Of a DNA stretch of 64,000 bases, positions 34,162 to 42,350 are shown piece by piece (the first letter of the stretch is position 1; each line of letters starts with the position of its first letter). The stretch lies in assembly GCF_047219225.1 (NCBI RefSeq), contig NZ_CP178208.1:3038001-3102000 (forward strand), given 5' to 3'. The position numbers were made by a program, and so were the translations under genes. The stretch comes from IMCC45349 sp047219225. GTDB lineage: Bacteria > Bacteroidota > Bacteroidia > Flavobacteriales > Flavobacteriaceae. The notes below the pieces were generated by a model, which was given only the letters and a program-made list of their open reading frames with translations, had not been told where the DNA came from and made no database searches.

Positions 34162-34440
34162 GGTTATGTTTTTAATGTTGATTAAAATTACTAACCATAT
34201 AAAATGTTTAAAATTGATAATTAGTTAACTATGCATTTAAGTGAGTAAACTTGCATTTGTGATTAGGGAAATATTTTACAGTTCATAGATTAAATCTGCA
34301 AGAATTATTTTTTTAACAAAAAATAAGACGCTTTAACGATAATATGTTTAATCAAGTTACTGACTTGTATATATTTACAATAGCCAACATAAATGTGCTA
34401 ACAAATAAAAAATTTGTTTTCGTTAGTGTTAAATGTAAAT
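34162..34440. other. Gap between DUF4139 gene and DCC gene terminator
   Basis: This AT-rich stretch is upstream of the DUF4139 gene on the minus strand and must hold its promoter, but I found no exact TAnnTTTG box. Short direct repeats of TGCATTT occur near 34234-34256. I see no credible gene. Confidence 0.5.
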
Positions 34441-34472
34441 AAAAAAGCCTTGAATTAGTTCAAGGCTTTTTT
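34441..34472. terminator. Intrinsic terminator after the DCC-family gene
   Basis: GCCTTGAA (34447-34454) pairs with TTCAAGGC (34459-34466) around TTAG, flanked by A6 and T6. On the minus strand it overlaps the stop codon of the DCC gene and ends with a T-run. Confidence 0.88.
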
Positions 34473-34887
34473 ATTCTAAAAATTTAGCTTTCAATTCTGG
34501 TGTTGGAATCATACAAGCTTCTTTTTTTCCGTACCATTTATATCTGTTTTTAGCTATAAAATCATAAACCCAATTTCTAATAAATGTAGGGATGATAATA
34601 AACACGCTAAGTATATTGGTTGAAAATCCTAGAGTAGCTGCAACTTTTAATGCAGCTGTAGATTTACTATATAGTTTGTTGTTTGTATAAAGTAATATAG
34701 AGTCAGTCTTTTCAGTATCTATATTAAACTCTTTAATTATTTGTTGCCCAATAGTTCCTTGTAAAGGTGCAAATAGATAGATGTTTTTCTTATCTTTTTT
34801 AATAACAAACTGTACAGAGGAATTACAAAGATTGCAAACACCATCAAAGAGTATAAGTTTTTTATGTTTGGGAATTTCTATATTCAC
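34471..34887 (-). CDS. DCC family (DUF393) thiol-disulfide oxidoreductase-like protein
   Basis: The 138-residue protein begins with a GTG start and has the family signature LILFDGVCNLCNSSVQFVIK near residue 11, in which the C-x-x-C pair is preceded by D-G-V. APLQGTIGQQ and SKSTAALKVAATLG follow, both typical. A hydrophobic segment near residues 95-112 suggests membrane association. DCC proteins are thought to be thioredoxin-like, but their substrates are unknown. It lies downstream of mutS2 on the same strand with a 53-base gap, and its own terminator overlaps the stop. Confidence 0.88.
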   Translation of the reverse strand: MNIEIPKHKKLILFDGVCNLCNSSVQFVIKKDKKNIYLFAPLQGTIGQQIIKEFNIDTEKTDSILLYTNNKLYSKSTAALKVAATLGFSTNILSVFIIIPTFIRNWVYDFIAKNRYKWYGKKEACMIPTPELKAKFLE

Positions 34888-34940
34888 ACTATAAAGGTAA
34901 TAAGAACTAATTAATTAGTGTTTAAGTAATTACTGAACTT

Positions 34941-37109
34941 CTATTTTTTGGCTTCAACTAAATCTAATAAATCAATATTAACATTTGTGGTAAATAATCC
35001 ATAATTTACAATTGCCTTATTTTTTTCTATTTTATCAATAGTCCCAACAGCACGTCCATCTTCCATTCGTACACGATCACCAATTTTTAAAACAGCCTTT
35101 GGTTTTGGTGGTTGTAAAGCAGCTTTCTTTTTGGCTTCTTTTTTCTTTTCTCTAATTACTTCAACCTTTTTCTCAACCTCTTTTTTTACTTGCTGTTCTT
35201 TTGCTTTTTTAGCTTTTTTCTCTTTTACTGTTATCTTTTTGCGTTTAGAATTTTCTATTTGAACAATTTTAAAAAGTTCAGACATTAAATCACGCTTACG
35301 TTTATTTTCAAAGTATTTCTCAGCTAAATCATTTACTTTTTGCCCAAGATATATTAAGCGTTGATTGCTATCATAAAGTTCTTGATAGTTTTCTAATTTA
35401 CGTTGTACCTTGTTATTTATTTCTTCGAGCTTATCTGCTTCACTTTGTTTTTTCTGCTCATTCACTTTAAGCGAACGTTCAGTTTTTTCAAGTTTTGAAC
35501 GCTCTTTTTGAAGTTTGGCTATGGTTCTATCAAACCTTACTTTACCACGTTCAATTTTCTTTTTAGCTTTATTTATTAAACTATATGGAATTCCGTTTTT
35601 TTGAGCTACTTCAAATGTAAATGAACTACCTGCTTGTCCTAAAACTAGTTTGTAAATAGGTTTCAGTGTACGTTCATCAAAAAGCATATTTGCATTTTGA
35701 ATGTGTGGTAGCTCATTAGCTAGAATTTTTAAGTTAGTATAATGTGTTGTTATTATACCAAAAGCACCTCTTTCATAGAATACTTCTAAAAATGTTTCGG
35801 CCAATGCACCACCTAATTCTGGGTCACTTCCAGTACCAAATTCATCAATTAAAAAAAGTGTTTTATCATTACATTTTTTTAAGAAGTAATTCATTTGTTT
35901 TAGTCTATAGCTATATGTACTTAAATGATTTTCTATAGACTGATTATCCCCAATATCACTTAAAACACGATCAAAAAGACAAACTTTACTGCGCTCGTGA
36001 ACAGGAATTAACATACCACTTTGTAGCATTACTTGTAATAAACCTACAGTTTTTAATGTGATACTTTTTCCTCCAGCATTAGGTCCAGAAATTACGATGA
36101 TTCTGCTTTCGGGTTCTAACTTTATAGTTTGAGGAAATGTTTGTTCTCCTTTTTCTTTATTATTTAAATAGAGCAGTGGGTGATAAGCATCTCTCAAGTA
36201 AATATGTCTATTAGTAACTATTTCTGGCAGAATACCATTTATTGATTGCGCGTATTTAGCTTTTGCAGAAACAACATCAATTTGGGTTAAAAACTCTTGA
36301 TACGCAGCTAAAAGTGGTTTGAAATCTCTAACAAAGTTTGTTAGCTCTTTTAAAATTTTTGTTATTTCTTCCTTTTCTTCGTATTCAAGGTTGTTAAGTT
36401 CCCTATGGAACTGTAAAGTAGCTTCTGGCTCAATATAAACAATGCTTCCAGTTTTACTAGAACCAAGTATAGCACCTTTTACCTTGCGTCTATACATGGC
36501 TTTAACAGCTAATACACGTCTGTTTTCAATAACAGTTTCTCTAATTTCATCAAGATAATCAGAACTGCTATAGGATTGTAATGCAGATGAAAAACTAGAA
36601 TGTATTTTAGATTTTAAACTATTAATTGATCTTCTTAAACTAAAAAGCGTATCGCTAGCATCGTCCTTAATTTCTCCAAACCTATTGATAATAGCGTTTA
36701 TTCTATCAGAAATAATAGTGGTAACTTCAATTTGCGATGCTTCATTGTGGAGTGTTGGATAATACTCTTCAAATTTTTTAAAAAATAGAATAAGCTCATT
36801 TGCAGTAATAGACAAAGATGCAATTCTTCTAAAACTTTCAATTTCAAGAAATGTATTTTCAATTCTTAATAATTTTAAGTCTTCAGTAATTTCGTTGAAA
36901 TTATGATTAGGAATACTGTTATCATTATCAAATGAAGAAATATATTCATTTACTAAATTTAGCGCATACAAAGTGCTTTCTTCATCATTAAAAGGTAGCG
37001 TCTTTAAAATTGCTAACTTACCTAATGATGTAGAACAAAGCGTTGATATTTGTTCCAGAACAATATCAAATTCTAAATCTTGTAAAGTTTTTTTATGAAT
37101 ATTAATCAT
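34941..37109 (-). CDS. mutS2: MutS2-family ATPase without a terminal Smr domain
   Basis: The 722-residue protein has the MutS2 layout: an N-terminal core (LEFDIVLEQISTLCSTSLGK), a lever region with long coils, and the ATPase with IVISGPNAGGKSITLKT, LFLIDEFGTGSDPELGGALA and the HYTNLKILA switch. It then has a highly charged coiled coil (about 515-670) and a KOW-like end VRMEDGRAVGTIDKIEKN. The Smr nuclease domain that ends MutS2 of Firmicutes is absent, since the chain stops after this end domain. MutS2 suppresses recombination or rescues collided ribosomes in other bacteria. A -7-like box TACCTTTG lies 26 bases upstream. Confidence 0.9.
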   Translation of the reverse strand: MINIHKKTLQDLEFDIVLEQISTLCSTSLGKLAILKTLPFNDEESTLYALNLVNEYISSFDNDNSIPNHNFNEITEDLKLLRIENTFLEIESFRRIASLSITANELILFFKKFEEYYPTLHNEASQIEVTTIISDRINAIINRFGEIKDDASDTLFSLRRSINSLKSKIHSSFSSALQSYSSSDYLDEIRETVIENRRVLAVKAMYRRKVKGAILGSSKTGSIVYIEPEATLQFHRELNNLEYEEKEEITKILKELTNFVRDFKPLLAAYQEFLTQIDVVSAKAKYAQSINGILPEIVTNRHIYLRDAYHPLLYLNNKEKGEQTFPQTIKLEPESRIIVISGPNAGGKSITLKTVGLLQVMLQSGMLIPVHERSKVCLFDRVLSDIGDNQSIENHLSTYSYRLKQMNYFLKKCNDKTLFLIDEFGTGSDPELGGALAETFLEVFYERGAFGIITTHYTNLKILANELPHIQNANMLFDERTLKPIYKLVLGQAGSSFTFEVAQKNGIPYSLINKAKKKIERGKVRFDRTIAKLQKERSKLEKTERSLKVNEQKKQSEADKLEEINNKVQRKLENYQELYDSNQRLIYLGQKVNDLAEKYFENKRKRDLMSELFKIVQIENSKRKKITVKEKKAKKAKEQQVKKEVEKKVEVIREKKKEAKKKAALQPPKPKAVLKIGDRVRMEDGRAVGTIDKIEKNKAIVNYGLFTTNVNIDLLDLVEAKK

Positions 37110-37134
37110 TACTACATTTGCTTTTTTGCAACTG

Positions 37135-37142
37135 CAAAGGTA
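37135..37142 (-). promoter_or_regulatory. Predicted -7 box of mutS2
   Basis: TACCTTTG on the minus strand is an exact TAnnTTTG match, 26 bases before the mutS2 ATG. No -33 partner is evident. Confidence 0.45.
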
Positions 37143-37147
37143 AATTT

Positions 37148-37273
37148 TTAATGCTTAATTTTCTTTTCTATTTCTTCTTTTTGTTTTTTGGAGTCGGCAG
37201 TTTGATTAATGCTTCTGAATAGAAGAATAAAATTGAGAATTATTAGACCTACAATAATTATTATAAAAAGCAT
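37148..37273 (-). CDS. Tiny membrane protein, 41 residues
   Basis: ATG at 37271-37273 opens 41 codons that translate as MLFIIIIVGLIILNFILLFR, then SINQTADSKKQKEEIEKKIK and H. This gives one N-terminal membrane helix and a charged tail facing the cytoplasm. The gene is short but complete, is AT-rich like its neighbours, and has the same layout as the small protein at 37961-38146. Both lie next to ung on the opposite strand. I cannot name a function. Confidence 0.5.
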   Translation of the reverse strand: MLFIIIIVGLIILNFILLFRSINQTADSKKQKEEIEKKIKH

Positions 37274-37341
37274 TAATTGTTATTATTTTATACTTTTATG
37301 ACACTAAAAACTAGATTAGTCACTTATTTAATTTGAAAAAG

Positions 37342-38010
37342 ATGGATGTAAAAATTGATGACAGTTGGAAGAATATATTATATGATGAATTTAAAAAACC
37401 GTATTTCAATAAGTTAGTGGATTTTGTGAAAAATGAGTATGAAAGTAATACGTGTTATCCAGAAGGTAAAAATATTTTTTCAGCTTTTGATTTTTGTAAG
37501 TTTAATGATATTAAAGTGGTTATTATTGGACAAGATCCATATCATGGTATAGGACAAGCTAACGGATTGAGTTTTTCGGTAAGTGATAATATAGCGCATC
37601 CACCTTCATTAATTAATATTTTTAAAGAAATTGAACAAGACTTGGGAGTTGCATATCCAAAAAGTGGAAATTTAGAGCGTTGGGCTAAACAAGGTGTATT
37701 ACTTTTAAATGCTACTTTAACAGTTAGAGCTCATGAAGCAGGTAGTCATCAAGGTAAAGGTTGGGAAACATTTACTGATGCTGTAATTAAAAAAATATCA
37801 GAAGAAAAGAATGATATCGTATTTTTACTTTGGGGAGGATTTGCCAAAAAGAAATCTAAATTAATAGATGCCAATAAACATCATATTTTACAAAGTGGTC
37901 ATCCTTCACCATTGAGTGCAAATAGAGGTTATTGGTTTGGAAATAAACACTTTAGTAGAGCTAACTTCCAGTTGCAGCAAGTTGGGGTGGAAGCTGTTGA
38001 CTGGTCTTAA
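37342..38010 (+). CDS. ung: Uracil-DNA glycosylase
   Basis: The family 1 motifs are present: VVIIGQDPYHGIGQANGLSF with the catalytic Asp, and the DNA-intercalation loop HPSPLSANRGYWFGNKHF with the catalytic His. The 222-residue length from the ATG at 37342 fits the family; a TTG nine bases upstream is an alternative. Ung removes uracil from DNA to start base excision repair. Its 3' end overlaps the end of a small convergent gene by 50 bases. Confidence 0.96.
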   Translation: MDVKIDDSWKNILYDEFKKPYFNKLVDFVKNEYESNTCYPEGKNIFSAFDFCKFNDIKVVIIGQDPYHGIGQANGLSFSVSDNIAHPPSLINIFKEIEQDLGVAYPKSGNLERWAKQGVLLLNATLTVRAHEAGSHQGKGWETFTDAVIKKISEEKNDIVFLLWGGFAKKKSKLIDANKHHILQSGHPSPLSANRGYWFGNKHFSRANFQLQQVGVEAVDWS

Positions 38011-38146
38011 TAGACTTACCTTTCTTTCTAATAATCAAAGGCTTTTTAGATTTTTTTTCTCTTACAACTTTATTAGAACTAAACTTTAATAATAAAAAAT
38101 TAATAGCCACTAAAATTGCTAAGATTATAGTAATTGTTGTTGTCAT
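37961..38146 (-). CDS. Small membrane protein, 61 residues
   Basis: From the ATG at 38146 the protein begins MTTTITIILAILVAINFLLL and continues with a strongly basic tail (KKSKKPLIIRKKGKS). One membrane helix with a cytoplasmic basic tail is expected. Its last 16 codons overlap the 3' end of ung in antisense. The order of the helix (N-F-L-L-L-K-F) resembles the 41-residue protein on the other side of ung (N-F-I-L-L-F). Its function is unknown, and the antisense overlap lowers confidence. Confidence 0.5.
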   Translation of the reverse strand: MTTTITIILAILVAINFLLLKFSSNKVVREKKSKKPLIIRKKGKSIKTSQQLPPQLAATGS

Positions 38147-38281
38147 ATATTGACTTGGGTTAATTAATAGCAATTTCAATGTACTAATAATTTGTTAAAA
38201 CTAAAAATTTAACTCATATTTTGTCAATTTGAAGTGTTTGTTTTTCAGTTGATTATACTGAAAAGTCCGATGAAATGTATC

Positions 38282-39136
38282 TTAAAAGTGATGCACTAAA
38301 TCTTTATAATTCCATTTTTCAGGAATAATATTTAAGGCAAAAAGTTGATTTTGAACTTTATTAATAGTCTTCTCGCTAATATTCTCCTGAGACCATTGTG
38401 TAAGAGATAACCACTCTTGAACATCTTCTAGTTTTTGTTCATATCTGTTAGCAATTGTCTTGTCAATACTTGGAATATCTTTAAACTCTGAAGTTGTTTC
38501 ATTAATAATATCAAGTATTGTTTTTAGAGTTTCTTCTTCATTAGTTATAAAATCCTCTCTAACTGCAATTACAAAACAAGGCCAAGGAGTAGGGCAATTA
38601 CCAATACGTCTAAAAGTATTATTATCTACAAAAGGTTTAGTGGTGAATTTTTCCCACATAAAATAATCAGCATCGTTATTTGTTAGTCCTTTAACTGCGC
38701 CATCTAAACTATTAATAACCTCAAATTGTAGATCGTTTTCTAGATTCCAATCATTATTTTCGGCATTAATATACGCCATAAGATGAGAACCAGAGCCAAA
38801 CCTACTAATAGCAGCTCTAGTACCTCTTATGTCATTTATGTTATGAAAATTAGAATCATGCGCAACATGAATTCCCCAAATTAGTGGTGATTTAACAAAT
38901 ACTTGTACAATTTTACATTTATTACCTGCAATAATATCTTTTATAATTCCTTCGGTTAATATTACAGCCAAGTCAATGTCTCCGTCACGTAGAGCTTTAC
39001 ACATTTGCCCTGTACCTCCAAAATAATCCTTCCATCTAAGGTTAATATTCTTTTCTTTATAAGAACCTTCTTTTAGAGTTAAGTACCAAGCAAGGTTAAA
39101 ATGCTCTGGAACACCACCAATTTTTACATTTTTCAT
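38282..39136 (-). CDS. Substrate-binding-domain protein (SsuA/THI5-like), no signal peptide
   Basis: The 284-residue protein resembles periplasmic ligand-binding proteins of the NMT1/SsuA type: IGGVPEHFNLAWYLTLKEG, GTGQMCKALRDGDIDLAVIL, RGTRAAISRFGSGSHLMAYI and NDADYFMWEKFTTKP. It begins directly with MKNVKIGGVPEH, so no signal peptide or lipobox is visible, which suggests a cytoplasmic binding or enzymatic role. THI5/THI20-type enzymes of this fold make a pyrimidine, but a thiamine link is only speculative. It is last in a five-gene operon, six bases after the nucleoside phosphorylase gene. Confidence 0.8.
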   Translation of the reverse strand: MKNVKIGGVPEHFNLAWYLTLKEGSYKEKNINLRWKDYFGGTGQMCKALRDGDIDLAVILTEGIIKDIIAGNKCKIVQVFVKSPLIWGIHVAHDSNFHNINDIRGTRAAISRFGSGSHLMAYINAENNDWNLENDLQFEVINSLDGAVKGLTNNDADYFMWEKFTTKPFVDNNTFRRIGNCPTPWPCFVIAVREDFITNEEETLKTILDIINETTSEFKDIPSIDKTIANRYEQKLEDVQEWLSLTQWSQENISEKTINKVQNQLFALNIIPEKWNYKDLVHHF

Positions 39137-39142
39137 ATACTA

Positions 39143-40009
39143 TTAAACTAGTTTGTCTAGTGTATAAGTTATTAGTTTTTCTACTGTAAGCTTAGGATTT
39201 TCACTAAAAGTACCATTAGCTCTATTTGCTATAATAGCATTTAATGAACAAGCATTATGACCTAAAAGTTTTGAAAGACCATAAATCACAGAAGTTTCCA
39301 TTTCGAAATTCGTGATTCGAGTGCCCTCAAAATTAAAGTTGTCCATTTTTGTATTTAGACTTGGGTTTTGAAGTGGCAACCTTAAAACTCTACCTTGTGG
39401 TCCATAAAATCCACCAGCAGTAGCTGTTACTCCTTTATATACTTTATCACTTTCTAGTAATGCTTCTAACGAAGCACTGTTGTCAATAAAAATTGGCTTT
39501 GCTTTTTCACTACTCCAATTAGTATGTTCTATAAAAGCTTTTTCAATTTTTGGTCTTCTAATATCATCAATTTGATAGAAGTGTAACATTCCATTTAAAT
39601 CAAGTCCATGAGAGCTTAAAACAAAAGAGTCCACGGGAACATCAGCTTGTAATGACCCTGAAGTTCCAACTCTTACAATATTAAGCGACTTTAATGTTTC
39701 TTTTGGTTGTCTTGTTTCTAAATCGATGTTTACCAAGGCATCTAATTCATTAAGTACAATATCTATATTATCAGGGCCAATTCCAGTAGACAATACAGTT
39801 AAACGCTTGCCTTTATAGGTTCCTGTTTGTGTTTTAAATTCTCTTTTTTGAATTGAAAACTCTATAGAGTCGAAGTGTTTGGTTATCTTTTCAACTCTGT
39901 CTTGATCTCCAACAAATATTATGGTGTCTGCTATATGTTCAGGCTTAAGGCTTAAGTGGTAAACACTACCATCTGGATTTAGTATAAGCTCAGATTCTTT
40001 AATAGGCAT
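39143..40009 (-). CDS. Nucleoside phosphorylase (PNP/UDP family)
   Basis: The 288-residue protein shows the PNP_UDP_1 pattern: FVGDQDRVEKITKHFD near the start, VLSTGIGPDNIDIVLNELDA, and the phosphate-binding region IVRVGTSGSLQADVPVDSFV. Toward the end, FEMETSVIYGLSKLLGHNA gives the ribose-binding Met-Glu pair. The enzymes split nucleosides with phosphate to base and ribose-1-phosphate; the closest look is to uridine phosphorylases. It overlaps the DUF1835 gene by 11 bases, so coupled translation is likely. Confidence 0.88.
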   Translation of the reverse strand: MPIKESELILNPDGSVYHLSLKPEHIADTIIFVGDQDRVEKITKHFDSIEFSIQKREFKTQTGTYKGKRLTVLSTGIGPDNIDIVLNELDALVNIDLETRQPKETLKSLNIVRVGTSGSLQADVPVDSFVLSSHGLDLNGMLHFYQIDDIRRPKIEKAFIEHTNWSSEKAKPIFIDNSASLEALLESDKVYKGVTATAGGFYGPQGRVLRLPLQNPSLNTKMDNFNFEGTRITNFEMETSVIYGLSKLLGHNACSLNAIIANRANGTFSENPKLTVEKLITYTLDKLV

Positions 40010-40937
40010 TTATTATAGTTTTTATAAGTTTATTTTCTTTTTTATTGAATTGAAAGTCTAAACGATTTACTCCTCCATAAGCGAGGTCATTATTTAATTC
40101 AACTGAAAAGTTATGTTTATTAAGTAGTACTTCGTGACCTTTTCTATTCAATTTTATTTGTTCATCTGTTTCGTTGTAGAACATTGACAATTTATCAATC
40201 ATTCTTTTAATTTGTAAATCTCCAAAGCCATAATAACCTTGATAATTTAAAATATAACCAAGAAGATGATGTCTTGATTTTACTGTGTTTGAATTTATGG
40301 TTTCAAGAATATGTAATTCTAATCTTCCTAAGCCATTTTGTGAGTCTGGAAAACGTTTTAAATGTGCTTTTAAACAGCTGTTTAAGTATTTAAAAGAAGA
40401 TGTTTCAACAATAAAAGGTTTTAATAGATTATGATTTTTACCACAATAAATTCCCCACAAAGTGGTAGCCATCTCAATATCTGACTTACTTAGTAAAACT
40501 TTATTTTTTAAATGAAGTAATAACTCGTCATCATTTAATTCTGAAAGACCTTTTAATTCTTTTTCTCCCTTAACACGACCACTACAAACTAGGTACAAAG
40601 GCTTATTAATGCCTTTTTGTTTAAGTAAACTAATAACTGCAATAAGGTTTATGTGGCAAAATAAGTCGTATTCAAACCAAAGGATAATCTTATTGTAATT
40701 TTGAGTATTGTTTAGTTTGTCTATCTCATTTTTAAATTCGTATTCGTCTATTTCAATATTATAGTAGCTTTCTAAAAACGTTTTTCGCATTGAAAGGAAT
40801 TCTGTTGAGTCGATAGTTTCATGGGTAGGACCTTCACATAGCATTTCTTGCCATGTTAAAAAATCACCAGAAACATTAAGTTCATTCAACCTTTCAGTTA
40901 AATTACTACCATTAGTAATATTTAGGACGTTATTCAT
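39999..40937 (-). CDS. DUF1835 domain protein
   Basis: The 312-residue protein begins NVLNITNGSNLTERLNELNV, with FLTWQEMLCEGPTHETIDST and IILWFEYDLFCHINLIAVIS, all typical of DUF1835. A C-terminal part (LLGYILNYQGYYGFGDLQIK) resembles the small extra domain of the family. The function of DUF1835 is unknown to me. It has no signal peptide. It is placed between a SUI1-type factor (one-base overlap) and a nucleoside phosphorylase (11-base overlap), so it belongs to a translation/nucleoside operon. Confidence 0.85.
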   Translation of the reverse strand: MNNVLNITNGSNLTERLNELNVSGDFLTWQEMLCEGPTHETIDSTEFLSMRKTFLESYYNIEIDEYEFKNEIDKLNNTQNYNKIILWFEYDLFCHINLIAVISLLKQKGINKPLYLVCSGRVKGEKELKGLSELNDDELLLHLKNKVLLSKSDIEMATTLWGIYCGKNHNLLKPFIVETSSFKYLNSCLKAHLKRFPDSQNGLGRLELHILETINSNTVKSRHHLLGYILNYQGYYGFGDLQIKRMIDKLSMFYNETDEQIKLNRKGHEVLLNKHNFSVELNNDLAYGGVNRLDFQFNKKENKLIKTIINAY

Positions 40938-41266
40938 TAACCACCAACACGTTTTACGTTAAAACCCTTGTCTTTTAAAATGGTCATTATTTTATCACGA
41001 TAATCACCTTGAATAATTACTTTATCGTCTTTAAAGCTACCACCAACACTTAATTTAGTTTTTAATTCTTTAGCTAAAGCCTTAAAATCTTCGGTAGCAC
41101 CAGTATAGCCTTCAATAATAGTAATTGGCTTCCCTTTTCGCTTTTCATACTTGCATATTAAGGGATCGTCTTGCATCCAAATATCTGATTCGTTAGTATT
41201 GCTAACTTGAGGTTCACTTGGTACGTGATCAGGAAATAAATTCTTAAGTTGATCTTGTAAATCCAT
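40937..41266 (-). CDS. SUI1/YciH-type translation initiation factor
   Basis: The 109-residue protein has the eIF1-like fold pattern: YEKRKGKPITIIEGYTG, EDFKALAKELKTKLSVGGSF and VIIQGDYRDKIMTILKDKGF. It corresponds to bacterial YciH, which can influence start-site choice and is related to the archaeal/eukaryal factor SUI1. The acidic N-terminus (about 30 residues) is variable. It overlaps the genes before and after it by one base each, showing translational coupling with the oxygenase and DUF1835 genes. Confidence 0.92.
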   Translation of the reverse strand: MDLQDQLKNLFPDHVPSEPQVSNTNESDIWMQDDPLICKYEKRKGKPITIIEGYTGATEDFKALAKELKTKLSVGGSFKDDKVIIQGDYRDKIMTILKDKGFNVKRVGG

Positions 41267-42216
41267 TATTTTTTAATCAATCCAAGTTCAATTAAACGCT
41301 GATTTAAAAATTCTCCAGCAGTAATATCATCGAATTGCTTTGGATTATTTTCATCTACACAACCTTCTAATACATCAAGCTTCATTTCGCTAATAGGATG
41401 CATAAAAAATGGGATTGAATATCTAGAAGTTCCCCAAAGTTCTCTTGGAGGATTTACAACACGATGGATTGTAGATTTTAATTTATTATTTGAATGTCTT
41501 GATAACATGTCTCCAACATTAATCATTAATTCGTCTGGTTGTGCAATAGCATCATGCCAAACACCATCGTTGTCTTGTACTTGTAAACCTTTACCTTGAG
41601 CTCCCATTAATAACGTAATTAAGTTAATGTCGCCATGTGCTGCAGCACGAACAGCATCATTAGGTTCGTTTGTAATTGGAGGATAATGAATTGGTCTTAA
41701 AATACTATTACCATTGTGGATATAATTATCAAAATAAGTTTCTTCAATTCCTAAATGTAAAGCTAAAGCTCTTAATACATATTTTGCTGTTTTTTCTAGC
41801 ATCCTGTATGTTTGCTTACCTACTTCATTAAATTTAGGCAACTCTTCAACTTCGACATTTTTTGGGTATTCTTCTTCTAAAGCAGGATTATTCTCTACGT
41901 ATTGCCCAAAATGCCAAAACTCTTTTAAATCACCTTCTTTTTTACCTTTTGCACTTTCTTTACCAAAAGACACATAGCCTCTTTGGCCTCCAATTCCTGG
42001 AATTTCATATTTCTGCTTTGTTTCAACTGGTAAATCAAAAAAGTTCTTTACTTCAGTATATAAGCTGTCTACAAGTTTATCGTCTAAAAAATGACCTTTT
42101 AACGCTACAAAACCAATTTCTTCGTACGCTTTTCCAATCTCATTAATAAATTTCTGTTTTCTAGTTGCATCTCCCGAAAGGAAATCTTCTAGATTTACAC
42201 TAGGTATTTTACTCAT
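41266..42216 (-). CDS. 2-oxoglutarate/Fe(II) oxygenase, isopenicillin-N-synthase-like
   Basis: The 316-residue protein has an N-terminal DIOX_N-like region (FINEIGKAYEEIGFVALKGH) and a double-stranded beta-helix core. The iron-binding triad is visible as H-x-D in AAHGDINLITL and the later His in KLKSTIHRVVNPP, and the oxoglutarate-binding R-x-S is RYSIPFF. It probably oxidises a small molecule or amino acid side chain. It is the first gene of the five-gene operon and is divergent from the E1 dehydrogenase gene. A TATATTTG -7 box lies 33 bases upstream of the ATG. Confidence 0.9.
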   Translation of the reverse strand: MSKIPSVNLEDFLSGDATRKQKFINEIGKAYEEIGFVALKGHFLDDKLVDSLYTEVKNFFDLPVETKQKYEIPGIGGQRGYVSFGKESAKGKKEGDLKEFWHFGQYVENNPALEEEYPKNVEVEELPKFNEVGKQTYRMLEKTAKYVLRALALHLGIEETYFDNYIHNGNSILRPIHYPPITNEPNDAVRAAAHGDINLITLLMGAQGKGLQVQDNDGVWHDAIAQPDELMINVGDMLSRHSNNKLKSTIHRVVNPPRELWGTSRYSIPFFMHPISEMKLDVLEGCVDENNPKQFDDITAGEFLNQRLIELGLIKK

Positions 42217-42248
42217 TGTTTTGTGTTTTTTATTTTTAAGTCGAAATA

Positions 42249-42256
42249 CAAATATA
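42249..42256 (-). promoter_or_regulatory. Predicted -7 box of the oxygenase operon
   Basis: The minus strand reads TATATTTG, an exact TAnnTTTG match, 33 bases upstream of the oxygenase ATG. No convincing -33 box was found. Confidence 0.4.
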
Positions 42257-42324
42257 ACGAAAAAAGCAACGCTTTTTATTGTATCTAATACAAGTTTATT
42301 TATTCGATTTATATATTATTTTGC

Positions 42325-42332
42325 TACTTTTG
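42325..42332 (+). promoter_or_regulatory. Predicted -7 box of the E1 dehydrogenase gene
   Basis: TACTTTTG matches TAnnTTTG exactly and ends 18 bases before the ATG at 42351. With the minus-strand box at 42249-42256 it makes a divergent promoter pair. Confidence 0.5.
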
Positions 42333-42350
42333 AAATTCCAAAACACACAC

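Noticed and set aside
34330..34430. 32-codon plus-strand frame in the gap before the DCC gene terminator
   Set aside because: It is very short, lacks a promoter or conserved features, and ends just before a terminator for the other strand.
41862..42146. 94-residue plus-strand frame inside the oxygenase gene
   Set aside because: It is antisense to a conserved oxygenase; its Leu/Gln-rich sequence is typical of shadow frames.
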